A stretch of DNA of 64,000 bases from Kosmotoga arenicorallina S304 (GTDB lineage: Bacteria; Thermotogota; Thermotogae; Petrotogales; Kosmotogaceae), in assembly GCF_001636545.1 (NCBI RefSeq), contig NZ_JFHK01000004.1, positions 286,319 through 350,318 of the forward strand. Direction: 5' to 3'. The notes under the pieces are model-generated. The model saw only the letters and a program-made list of their open reading frames with translations, searched no databases and had not been told where the DNA came from. Within the stretch, counting starts at the first letter, position 1. Each line of letters opens with the position of its first letter. The position numbers were made by a program, and so were the translations under genes. Shown here piece after piece: positions 18,016-25,643 of this stretch.

Positions 18016-19058
18016 TGAGCCCCAGAAATTCTGGCAAAGAACCTATACTCAACGACAGACAGGTGAAGATTCTTTATTGCATCGTCAAAGAGTATATCAC
18101 ATATGGCAAACCTGTTAGTTCCCGACAGGTTTTACATCGTTCCAATATCAGTTGCAGTTCTGCAACAATCCGCAATGATATGCGGAAACTTGAATTCCTT
18201 GGATACATTTTTCAACCTCATACATCAGCGGGGCGTATTCCAACTGATAAAGGGCTGAGGTTCTATTTTAATTCAATTCAGAAGCTTGCATCGGATTATG
18301 AAGACAGCAGCGCGTCAATTTCTCTGCGGCAGGCAGCCTTTGTCGCAGATGTCGAAAAAATATTGAAAGTAACGGCAAAAGCCCTTTCAAAGGTTACCAT
18401 GGCCTATGCGGTGATCGAAAAGCCCAAGCAGGAAAAATTACTCGTAAAGCATATTGCAATTTCACCCATATCTCAAAATTATTTCGGCGTCACACTGGTT
18501 ACAGATTTAGGCGTCACCATGAATTCAACTGTGTATATTGGCCATAATTTTACCCATTATGAAGATCTCCAGCGGCGCCTTAACGATGCTATCAGGGGAA
18601 AAATGATTGGTGAGATAAAAAAGGGGTTGAAGGAGCTAAAACTGCTTAACGACCACTGGTATAACGAAGAAATTGAGGAAATGCTGTACATACTTCAAAA
18701 TATTTTTGAAAGCGAAGAGGAAAATAGATATGTTAAATATGGTCTTGAATACATTGTTTCTTCAACGGCCTTAAATTGGCAGGATATAGTTGGTCTGATA
18801 AAACATACTGAGGACCAGGGTAAACTCAACAATCTTATCAGCAAATTCTCTCACTACGATGAAAAGGTGATAATTGGGAAAGAATTAGGCATAGAAGAAC
18901 TAAAGAACTTTTCGCTTTTTATATCCGGATATCAGAAATTCAACGAGCGTCTTGGAACAATAGCAGTGCTTGGACCTAAAATATTGCCTTATGAGAAGAT
19001 ATACACATATCTGAAATACATGTCGAATCGATTATCAGAGGTTTTCAGTAAAAGATGA
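18015..19058 (+). CDS. hrcA: Heat-inducible transcription repressor HrcA
   Basis: 347 residues from the ATG at 18015, with GAGGTG seven bases upstream. HrcA binds CIRCE and represses chaperone genes; GroEL activity usually controls its folding. The N-terminal winged-helix region shows PVSSRQV, SSATIRNDMRKLE and the GRIPTDKGLR segment near residue 75, all diagnostic. The GAF-like and dimerisation parts follow and are more divergent. An own CIRCE element at the start codon indicates autorepression, with heat induction of the whole hrcA-grpE-dnaJ unit. Confidence 0.95.
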   Translation: MSPRNSGKEPILNDRQVKILYCIVKEYITYGKPVSSRQVLHRSNISCSSATIRNDMRKLEFLGYIFQPHTSAGRIPTDKGLRFYFNSIQKLASDYEDSSASISLRQAAFVADVEKILKVTAKALSKVTMAYAVIEKPKQEKLLVKHIAISPISQNYFGVTLVTDLGVTMNSTVYIGHNFTHYEDLQRRLNDAIRGKMIGEIKKGLKELKLLNDHWYNEEIEEMLYILQNIFESEEENRYVKYGLEYIVSSTALNWQDIVGLIKHTEDQGKLNNLISKFSHYDEKVIIGKELGIEELKNFSLFISGYQKFNERLGTIAVLGPKILPYEKIYTYLKYMSNRLSEVFSKR

Positions 19059-19073
19059 GTCGGAGGTGGTAAC

Positions 19074-19646
19074 ATGGAAGAAAAGAACGAAAAACAGAAA
19101 AAGGGTAAAGCCCCTTCACACACTTTGAAGGACAAAATTGCAGCTTTGGAGAAAAAGATTAAGGAAAAGGATGAACATATAAAAGAACTCGAAGATCAGC
19201 TTGCAAGAATGAGGTCAGAGTTCCATAATTTCAGAATGGCTCTTCAAAGAGAGCAGGAAGTATTAATCAGCAGAGAGAAAGAAAATGTGGTGTTCAAACT
19301 AATAGGTTTGCTTGAAGATTTTGAACGTGCTCTAAATCATGGAAATAACACTTCTGAAAACTTCGTCAAGGGTATCAGGATGCTATATAAGCGTCTTGCA
19401 ATGATACTTACTGAAGAGGGCGTGGAAGAGATTTTACCTGCAACAGGCTCACCCTTTGACCCCTTCAGGGACGAAGCAGTAGAAACTGTGGAATCCGATT
19501 CGGCAGAAGAGATGACAATTCTGGAAGTCAAAGAAAAAGGATACAGATATGCCAACAAAATCCTGAAAGCGCCCAAGGTTGTAGTCGCCGTTAAGCCGAG
19601 AGTGAGAAAAGAAAAACACTCTGACGACACACCATCCGGGCAGTAA
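19074..19646 (+). CDS. grpE: Nucleotide exchange factor GrpE
   Basis: 190 residues. GrpE releases ADP from DnaK. The first 75 residues are a highly charged coiled coil, ending in the family segment [16 protein letters not shown]. The C-terminal beta domain contains [13 protein letters not shown] and [15 protein letters not shown], typical for GrpE. The ribosome site CGGAGGTGG is 5 bases from the ATG. It lies between hrcA and dnaJ; dnaK, often placed between grpE and dnaJ in other bacteria, is absent from the window. Confidence 0.95.
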   Translation: MEEKNEKQKKGKAPSHTLKDKIAALEKKIKEKDEHIKELEDQLARMRSEFHNFRMALQREQEVLISREKENVVFKLIGLLEDFERALNHGNNTSENFVKGIRMLYKRLAMILTEEGVEEILPATGSPFDPFRDEAVETVESDSAEEMTILEVKEKGYRYANKILKAPKVVVAVKPRVRKEKHSDDTPSGQ

Positions 19647-19660
19647 AGGGTGGTGAGTTT

Positions 19661-20767
19661 ATGGCAGCAAGAAAAGATTATTATGAAATCCTTGGAGTTT
19701 CAAGAGACGCCTCAAAAGATGACATAAAAAGAGCGTACAGAAAGCTTGTGAAACAATGGCATCCTGATGCATATAAAGGGAGCGACAAAAAACAAGCTGA
19801 AGAGAAATTCAAAGAAATACAGGAAGCTTACGAGATTTTGAACGACCCGCAAAAACGCTCCATGTATGATCGATTTGGATATGTGGGCGAACCCGGTTAT
19901 TCAGGCGGTGGAAGGACCACAGGAAACAGTGGAGGCTTCTTTGAGGATATCTTCGGAGATTTTCAGGATATCTTTGATGTCTTTTTTGGCGGTTCCAGAT
20001 CAACTCAAGGGAGAAGAACACAACGAAGCGTAAAAGGTGAAGATATTCACACCACAATAACTGTGGAAATAAAAGATGTTATAAACGGAAAGATTTCATT
20101 TCTTGAATATGATAGAAAAGTAGCATGTAGTGCTTGCAATGGTACTGGAGCAGAAAAGGGAACAAGCTTTTCAACGTGTCCACGATGTAATGGAACCGGG
20201 ACTGTTACCGAAGAACACAGGTCCTTTTTTGGAGTTTTTACAAACACTCATGTTTGTGAAGCTTGCGGTGGAACCGGAAAAATAATAAGCAAGAGGTGCC
20301 AGACGTGTAATGGAACTGGATCAGTCAGACAGAAGCATCGTGTCAGGATAAACATCCCCGCTGGTGTAGAAGACGGCGCAACCATAAGACTTACTGGTCA
20401 GGGTAATTCCGGAAAATTTGGTGGACCAAATGGTGATCTATATGTTCGGGTCAGGGTAAGCATGCCTCCCTATTATCGAAGAAGCGGCAACGATCTTTTA
20501 TACTCAGTCGAAATCGATTATACAGAAGCGGCTCTGGGAACCATCGTTAAAATTCCTTTGCCCGAAGGAAGCTATGAAAATCTCAAAATACCTGCTGGTA
20601 CTGATCCAGGTACCATTTTTAAACTGAAGGGATATGGCATTCCTTCGATGAACAGCGGGAGACGTGGCGATATTTTGGTTACAGTAAAGGTTAAAATTCC
20701 AAAACCTTCTCTAAAGGAAAAGAAATTGCTGGAAGAACTCGCTAAGGTCAAAGGCATTTCAAGATAG
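19661..20767 (+). CDS. dnaJ: Chaperone protein DnaJ
   Basis: 368 residues. The J domain occupies residues 1-75 with the HPD motif in QWHPD, which stimulates DnaK ATPase. A Gly/Phe-rich linker follows (about 75-115), then four CxxCxGxG zinc-binding repeats ([32 protein letters not shown]) between about 150 and 220, and the C-terminal substrate-binding domains. The full architecture marks a type I DnaJ. It is the last gene of the heat-shock operon and is followed by a clear terminator. Confidence 0.96.
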   Translation: MAARKDYYEILGVSRDASKDDIKRAYRKLVKQWHPDAYKGSDKKQAEEKFKEIQEAYEILNDPQKRSMYDRFGYVGEPGYSGGGRTTGNSGGFFEDIFGDFQDIFDVFFGGSRSTQGRRTQRSVKGEDIHTTITVEIKDVINGKISFLEYDRKVACSACNGTGAEKGTSFSTCPRCNGTGTVTEEHRSFFGVFTNTHVCEACGGTGKIISKRCQTCNGTGSVRQKHRVRINIPAGVEDGATIRLTGQGNSGKFGGPNGDLYVRVRVSMPPYYRRSGNDLLYSVEIDYTEAALGTIVKIPLPEGSYENLKIPAGTDPGTIFKLKGYGIPSMNSGRRGDILVTVKVKIPKPSLKEKKLLEELAKVKGISR

Positions 20768-20788
20768 TGCTACTTAGTACAAATCTAT

Positions 20789-20828
20789 AAGCAAGGCGGT
20801 GCCTTTATAGGTTGCCGCTTTGCTTTTT
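20789..20828 (+). terminator. Rho-independent terminator of the hrcA operon
   Basis: A long stem (20789-20803 with 20810-20825, including G-T pairs) with an A-T-rich loop is followed by five Ts. The -10 of the next gene begins at the very end of it. Confidence 0.8.
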
Positions 20829-20836
20829 GATATAAT
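20828..20836 (+). promoter_or_regulatory. Extended -10 promoter for the YitT-tsaB-nth-like genes
   Basis: A perfect TGATATAAT lies directly after the dnaJ terminator. Any -35 would be inside the terminator stem; none matches well. Confidence 0.55.
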
Positions 20837-20876
20837 GGCAGGGAGCTTGTGATTGCAATCCAGAAGAGGTGATAAC

Positions 20877-21737
20877 ATGAGTTTCGGTAAGGCTTTCAAA
20901 GACTATTTTTTCATCACTATAGGCTCACTGATAACGGCAGTAGCCCTTGTATCCTTTCTCATCCCGAACAACGTTATAGCTGGTGGAGTGAGTGGATTGG
21001 CTATAATTTTTTATAGATTGTTCGGTTGGTGGGTTGGAATACAAATGCTGGCTTATAACGCTGTTCTCTTCGTCCTCGCTTTTATGCTGCTCGGGGTAGG
21101 CTTTGGTGTAAAATCTATTTACTCCGCAGTCATTTTATCGGTGTTCATAGATGCGTTGCAACACATAAATATCCCTGTTTTTGTGGCTTCCAGTGTGCAG
21201 GATGGAGGCTTGCTTGTGGCGATATACGGCGGTGCATTGGCAGGGATAGGTATGGGTATGGTACTCTGGCGCGGTGCTTCTACCGGCGGAACTGATATCA
21301 TAGCCATGATATTGAGCAAATATCTCCATTTAAGTACGGGAATAGGGCTTTTACTGGCTGATACAATTATCACTACCATGGCTATAGTGGTTTTCGGCCC
21401 GCTTGTTGCCATGTATGGTATCATTACGATCTTCACAACCAGCAAGACCATAGACGGCATTCTCGAAGGATTCGGTAATACTCGAACTGCCTTTATAATC
21501 ACTGAAAAATATGAAGAAGTTAAATCCAGAATATTGAAAGATATGGAACGAGGTGTTACACTGCTAAATGCTGTTGGAGGCTTTACAGGAAAGGAAAGAC
21601 CTGTTCTAATGGTATCGCTAAGGCGGCGGGAATTGGGGATGTTAAGGCGAATAATAAAGGAAGAAGATCCGAACATATTCATGATAGTTGTTAACAACGC
21701 AGAAGTGTTTGGAGAAGGCTTCAAACACTTGAGTTAA
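20877..21737 (+). CDS. YitT family membrane protein
   Basis: 286 residues from the ATG at 20877, preceded by GAGGTG at the proper distance. Five to six membrane segments occupy residues 1-200 (for example ITAVALVSFLIPNNVIAGG and GMGMVLWRGASTGGTDIIA, the family signature). A C-terminal DUF2179 domain of about 80 soluble residues follows, which in this family resembles a small regulatory domain. The transported substrate and the function are not established. It is the first of three closely spaced genes with tsaB and a DNA glycosylase gene; a functional link is not evident. Confidence 0.85.
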   Translation: MSFGKAFKDYFFITIGSLITAVALVSFLIPNNVIAGGVSGLAIIFYRLFGWWVGIQMLAYNAVLFVLAFMLLGVGFGVKSIYSAVILSVFIDALQHINIPVFVASSVQDGGLLVAIYGGALAGIGMGMVLWRGASTGGTDIIAMILSKYLHLSTGIGLLLADTIITTMAIVVFGPLVAMYGIITIFTTSKTIDGILEGFGNTRTAFIITEKYEEVKSRILKDMERGVTLLNAVGGFTGKERPVLMVSLRRRELGMLRRIIKEEDPNIFMIVVNNAEVFGEGFKHLS

Positions 21738-21749
21738 CGGAGGCCAGAA

Positions 21750-22430
21750 ATGAATTTCCTGACACTGGATAGTTCTTCTAAACGATTGATAGTAGGTATT
21801 AAAAGCGAAAATAAAGAAGCGGGAGTTCTTTTGAATTCCATCGGTAAACATGGCGCTTTTCTTATGAGAGCTATAAAGAATTTGCTTGAATACGCCGATC
21901 TCAAGACCTCTGAGCTCGATTTTTTAGGATGCGGGATAGGGCCAGGATCATTAACTGGATTGAGGGTAGGCATTTCAACGATAAAGGGTCTGGCATATCC
22001 CTTCAACCTTTCAGTGGCAACTTTTTGCTCCCTTGATATGCTGGCAATTTCTACTTTGCTGCCAGAGGAAAAAGGTGTGGTAGCAAGAAAAGGGAGAGAA
22101 GGGCATTATTATTGGCGAAGGTATAGATTGACCGGTGGCAAATTGATAAGAGAAACGCATCCTGCATTTTCTCCCCTTGAAGAATTAGCGAATAAACTCG
22201 ATTTGGATGAGACAATTATCCTCGAAAACGCTGAACACTTAAACGAATTTCCTGAAATTAATTCACGAATAGCCAGGCCACCATCAATAGAAGATCTTCT
22301 GTGTTTAACGGAAGAATCTTACAGGCATGGGGGACTTGTCGACCTCAGGGAGTTAAATCCATACTATCTGCAAAAATCAGTCGCTGAAATAAACTGGGAA
22401 AAAAGATATGGAAAACCAGAAAATCCTTGA
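21750..22430 (+). CDS. tsaB: tRNA threonylcarbamoyladenosine biosynthesis protein TsaB
   Basis: 226 residues. TsaB is the inactive ASKHA-fold partner of TsaD in the t6A37 tRNA modification complex. The diagnostic GIGPGSLTGLRVGISTIKGL stretch is present near residues 60-80, preceded by LTLDSSS at the N-terminus. As in TsaB generally, the catalytic metal ligands of TsaD are absent. The C-terminal half is divergent. The ATG follows GGAGG and the gene lies 12 bases after the YitT gene, so it is likely co-transcribed. It overlaps the next gene by 23 bases. Confidence 0.92.
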   Translation: MNFLTLDSSSKRLIVGIKSENKEAGVLLNSIGKHGAFLMRAIKNLLEYADLKTSELDFLGCGIGPGSLTGLRVGISTIKGLAYPFNLSVATFCSLDMLAISTLLPEEKGVVARKGREGHYYWRRYRLTGGKLIRETHPAFSPLEELANKLDLDETIILENAEHLNEFPEINSRIARPPSIEDLLCLTEESYRHGGLVDLRELNPYYLQKSVAEINWEKRYGKPENP

Positions 22431-23052
22431 AGACATTTTTATAGAACTGCGGAAGCGATACAATCCCCACGGATGGTGGCCTGCTGAGACACCCTTTGAA
22501 ATAGCAATTGGTGCCGTATTAACGCAAAACACAAACTGGAACAACGTGGAAAAAGCCATTTCAAACCTAAAAAAATTGAGAGTTTTATCTCCAGAAGGTC
22601 TTTGTAAACTGGACAATAGAACTTTGATAGAAGCCATCAAACCTGCTGGATTCTATACTCGTAAATCAAAGGTTGTCAAAGCAATTTCCCGGATATTCAA
22701 ATCGCTTTGGGTTGAGGAAGACATGTTTGAGATCAGAAAAAAACTCCTGTCCATTAAAGGAATTGGCAAAGAAACTGCTGATTCTATACTTTTGTATGCC
22801 TTTGAAAGGCCTATATTTGTTGTTGATGCCTACACACTGAGATTTCTAAAAAGATATGGATTTGATAATCTGGTAGATTATGATCATGTTCAAGCTATGT
22901 TTCAAAATGCCTTTCCAGGTAATGTTTCTTTGTTCAGGGATTTTCATGCTGTTATTGTTGAACATTCAAAAGCCCTTTGCAGAAAAAAACCCGATTGCAA
23001 TAATTGTTTCCTCATAAAATGCAAAAGGGCTGCCGATGCCGGCACCCCTTAA
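22408..23052 (+). CDS. Endonuclease III-related DNA glycosylase (MagIII-like)
   Basis: 214 residues. A helix-hairpin-helix glycosylase: the hairpin reads SIKGIGKETADSILLYA and the catalytic aspartate follows in FVVDAYTLRFL. A C-terminal 4Fe-4S cluster motif is present (CRKKPDCNNCFLIKC). The N-terminal HGWWPAETPFEIAIGAVLTQ segment resembles the MagIII/endonuclease III-related subgroup, which removes alkylated bases, rather than classical Nth. The lysine that gives Nth its lyase activity is not at its usual place (GKETAD instead of GRKTAN), so a monofunctional glycosylase is likely. Substrate is inferred. Confidence 0.85.
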   Translation: MENQKILEDIFIELRKRYNPHGWWPAETPFEIAIGAVLTQNTNWNNVEKAISNLKKLRVLSPEGLCKLDNRTLIEAIKPAGFYTRKSKVVKAISRIFKSLWVEEDMFEIRKKLLSIKGIGKETADSILLYAFERPIFVVDAYTLRFLKRYGFDNLVDYDHVQAMFQNAFPGNVSLFRDFHAVIVEHSKALCRKKPDCNNCFLIKCKRAADAGTP

Positions 23053-23054
23053 CA

Positions 23055-24401
23055 TTAAATATGCAGTGGATTTCCTTCCAGTCCTTCAGCTGCATCTCTA
23101 ATGGCTTCGGCAATAGTGGGGTGTGGATGTATTGTACTAGTAAGGTCTTCAAGCGTTAAGCCTTTCTTTACAGCCAGGACCACTTCCATCATTATTTCGC
23201 TTACATGTGCACCTATAAGGCTTCCTCCAACAATGATGTTTTTATCATTTACGATTAGTTTCACAAAGCCTTCTCGTTCACCCATTGTATTTGCCCTTCC
23301 ATTTGCGCTCATGGGAAAGATGAAGCTCCTAAGCCCTTTTTTTAAACCACTTTCTCCTTCTTTAATTCCCACAGAAGCCACTTCAGGCGTTGAATAAACC
23401 ACTGACGGGAAAGCGTTAAAGGCTATTTCTGATTCTTTGCCGGACAATTTCTCTGCAACAGCTATCCCTTCAGCGCTGGCTACATGTGCAAGCATTACTT
23501 TCCCTCGAACATCACCAATTGCCAGGATGTTCGGGATACTGCTTCTGAAATTCTCATCTGTTACAATCGCACCACGCTCGGTGGAAAGTGCTTTTTCAAG
23601 ACCCCGTGGGATTACAGGTTCTCTTCCAATTGAAACCAGAACTCTATCCGATACCAGTTCTGATTTGTCATTCAGAACTATGTTGAATTTCTCTTGCTTT
23701 TCAATCTTTTCGACAACTGTTGAAAGAAGTATTTTGATACCCCTGCGGGATAAAGATTTTTCTATTGTCTTTGACACATCAATATCTTCCGCAGGCAGAA
23801 GACGATTCATCATTTCAACTACGGTGACAGAACTTCCAAGATTTGAAAACAACGTTGCCATTTCTATACCGATAACACCTCCACCAATTATTACGATGCT
23901 CTCCGGAATACTTTCCATAGTAAACACATCATCTGAACTCCATAAGCCTTCAACTTTAAGAGGCTCCGGAATTCTAGGCTTTGAACCGGTTGCGACAACA
24001 AAATATTCTCCTTTCAACAGCTCTCCGGATTCTTCAATGTAAAAACTATCTTTATCAAAACAGGCAGTTCCTTTTATAATAGATACGCCATTCTTCTTCA
24101 GCAACGCCTCTGTTCCTTTGCGAGACATCATGACGGAACGCTCCATGTGCTTCTTCATGCCATTAAGGTCAAAAGAAAGCTCACCTGAAAGGCCAAGACG
24201 CTTTCCCCTTTCCTTGATCCCGGCGTAAAGCCCAGAAGCGTGCAGCAAAGCCTTTGTGGGTATACAACCAACATTTGTACAGGTACCCCCAAAAAACTTT
24301 TGTTCCACAATAGCCACTTTTTTACCGCGCTGGGCAAGTCTTATGGCACAATCACTTCCACCCGGGCCTCCGCCGATAACCACGACATCGAATTTCTCCA
24401 T
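23055..24401 (-). CDS. lpd: Dihydrolipoamide dehydrogenase
   Basis: 448 residues from the ATG at 24401, preceded by AGGAGGTG. An FAD-dependent disulfide oxidoreductase. The N-terminal GGGPGGSDCAIRLAQ binds FAD, the redox-active pair is in GGTCTNVGCIPTK near residues 37-49, IIGGGVIGIEMA binds NAD, and the C-terminal HPHPTIAEA carries the catalytic histidine of the partner subunit. These fit lipoamide dehydrogenase rather than glutathione or mercuric reductase. No 2-oxoacid dehydrogenase or glycine cleavage gene is near, so its lipoyl partner is unknown. It lies directly after the phosphodiesterase gene, 11 bases apart. Confidence 0.9.
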   Translation of the reverse strand: MEKFDVVVIGGGPGGSDCAIRLAQRGKKVAIVEQKFFGGTCTNVGCIPTKALLHASGLYAGIKERGKRLGLSGELSFDLNGMKKHMERSVMMSRKGTEALLKKNGVSIIKGTACFDKDSFYIEESGELLKGEYFVVATGSKPRIPEPLKVEGLWSSDDVFTMESIPESIVIIGGGVIGIEMATLFSNLGSSVTVVEMMNRLLPAEDIDVSKTIEKSLSRRGIKILLSTVVEKIEKQEKFNIVLNDKSELVSDRVLVSIGREPVIPRGLEKALSTERGAIVTDENFRSSIPNILAIGDVRGKVMLAHVASAEGIAVAEKLSGKESEIAFNAFPSVVYSTPEVASVGIKEGESGLKKGLRSFIFPMSANGRANTMGEREGFVKLIVNDKNIIVGGSLIGAHVSEIMMEVVLAVKKGLTLEDLTSTIHPHPTIAEAIRDAAEGLEGNPLHI

Positions 24402-24412
24402 GATACACCTCC

Positions 24413-25600
24413 TCATTTTTTCATATATATAATCGGGATTTTCATCTCATCATATGAAAGCCCACCATGCCTTCCTTTCATGGAATGCTCTTGCCCTGTG
24501 TATTTAAAGCAAAAAGCACTGTCTTTTTCAGGAATTACAATAACTTCGCCAATTCTGTTTAAAAAGTCCTGTTGAGGCGTTCCACCGAAGAGATTTAACT
24601 CCAGTGCCTTTTCCCTCAAGAGAACTTTGAATTTACCCGGGTATTTTTTTTCAATGACATCTTTCAATTTTCCCGGATAATGAGTGTGCAGGTATACGGC
24701 ACGATGTTCTCCAGTTGGCAGTGCGTAGAGCAAATTGTATATATCACTATCATACCGCGACCACCATACCTCTTCTTTCCATGGTGTAATTATTTGACCG
24801 TGGTCTGAGACAATAAAAAAGGCTACCCCCTTCTTCCTGATTCTCACAAAAAATTCTTCAATAATTTTCAATAACCAATACGATTCCAGCTCATAGGCTT
24901 TTGAATCGGGGCCATATCTGTGTCCATAAGTGTCAATTAGCCCCCAATAGATAAAAGTAAGGCTTTCGTGTGATCCTGATTTCAAAATGGAATGAAGCTC
25001 TTCAAAAGTATCCCCAATCCCGTATACCCCTTTTAGATGCCCACCATTGCTGTGCATGCGGGATAATCCTGTATTAACAAAGCTCTTTGAAGTGATGAGA
25101 TAACCCTTTACGCCATTTTCGTGCAACTGTTGAAAAATCGTCTGAACGGGCAGGAATTTCAGCGGGTCAAAACCTATGCGGCTGAGAGAATCCCTCTCCT
25201 GATAAAGCGGGGTGAATTCTATCATATTTACAATAGAACCATATTCTTTCAAATAAAGCGTATATCCGAGCATACCATGGGTGGCCGGTGGAACTCCCGT
25301 AAAATAACTCGTTAAAGCAGCTGTGGTTGTTGAGGGAAATACTGAAGTCATATAGATCAGGCTGGATTTATTAATGATTTCAAAATTCCCTCTATCAAGC
25401 AATTTTTCGACTGTAGCGTACCTCAGGGCATCAATGATAAAAACAACAACACTATCAATACCCGAAAGGTCAATGTTGTGCTTGGTAAAAGGAAAAGGTT
25501 CACAAACGCTGCTTCCACAAAAATGCGCTACCAATCCCGAAGAGAAGTTGGAAATGGCTCTTTCATTATAATCTGGCAGCATATTGTTTTCGTCAAGCAT
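24413..25600 (-). CDS. Alkaline phosphatase superfamily phosphodiesterase
   Basis: 395 residues, no signal peptide or membrane segment visible. The fold of type I phosphodiesterase/nucleotide pyrophosphatase is indicated by the metal site VVFIIDALRYA near residue 53, the nucleophile threonine in SVFPSTTTAALTSYFTG near 90, HGMLGY, the GLIDTYGHRYGPDS metal site near 215, and VSDHGQ near 265. Enzymes of this group cleave phosphate esters or diesters; the substrate here is not identifiable. It lies downstream of the MalEFG genes but is separated from them by a strong terminator, so it is probably expressed separately together with lpd. Confidence 0.87.
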   Translation of the reverse strand: MLDENNMLPDYNERAISNFSSGLVAHFCGSSVCEPFPFTKHNIDLSGIDSVVVFIIDALRYATVEKLLDRGNFEIINKSSLIYMTSVFPSTTTAALTSYFTGVPPATHGMLGYTLYLKEYGSIVNMIEFTPLYQERDSLSRIGFDPLKFLPVQTIFQQLHENGVKGYLITSKSFVNTGLSRMHSNGGHLKGVYGIGDTFEELHSILKSGSHESLTFIYWGLIDTYGHRYGPDSKAYELESYWLLKIIEEFFVRIRKKGVAFFIVSDHGQIITPWKEEVWWSRYDSDIYNLLYALPTGEHRAVYLHTHYPGKLKDVIEKKYPGKFKVLLREKALELNLFGGTPQQDFLNRIGEVIVIPEKDSAFCFKYTGQEHSMKGRHGGLSYDEMKIPIIYMKK

Positions 25601-25610
25601 GATACCACCT

Positions 25611-25639
25611 CTAAAAAAGCGGGGCTTTTGCCCCGCTTC
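25611..25639 (-). terminator. Terminator of the malEFG operon
   Basis: A 9-bp GC-rich stem (25617-25625 with 25630-25638) and 4-nt loop, followed on the minus strand by six Ts. It lies 5 bases after the malG stop. Confidence 0.9.
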
Positions 25640-25643
25640 AATT

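Noticed and set aside
21119..21724. A 201-residue minus-strand frame opposite the YitT gene
   Set aside because: Pure codon shadow of a membrane protein gene; no ribosome site and no family resemblance.
23437..24042. A 201-residue plus-strand frame opposite lpd
   Set aside because: Antisense shadow of a gene with intact catalytic motifs.
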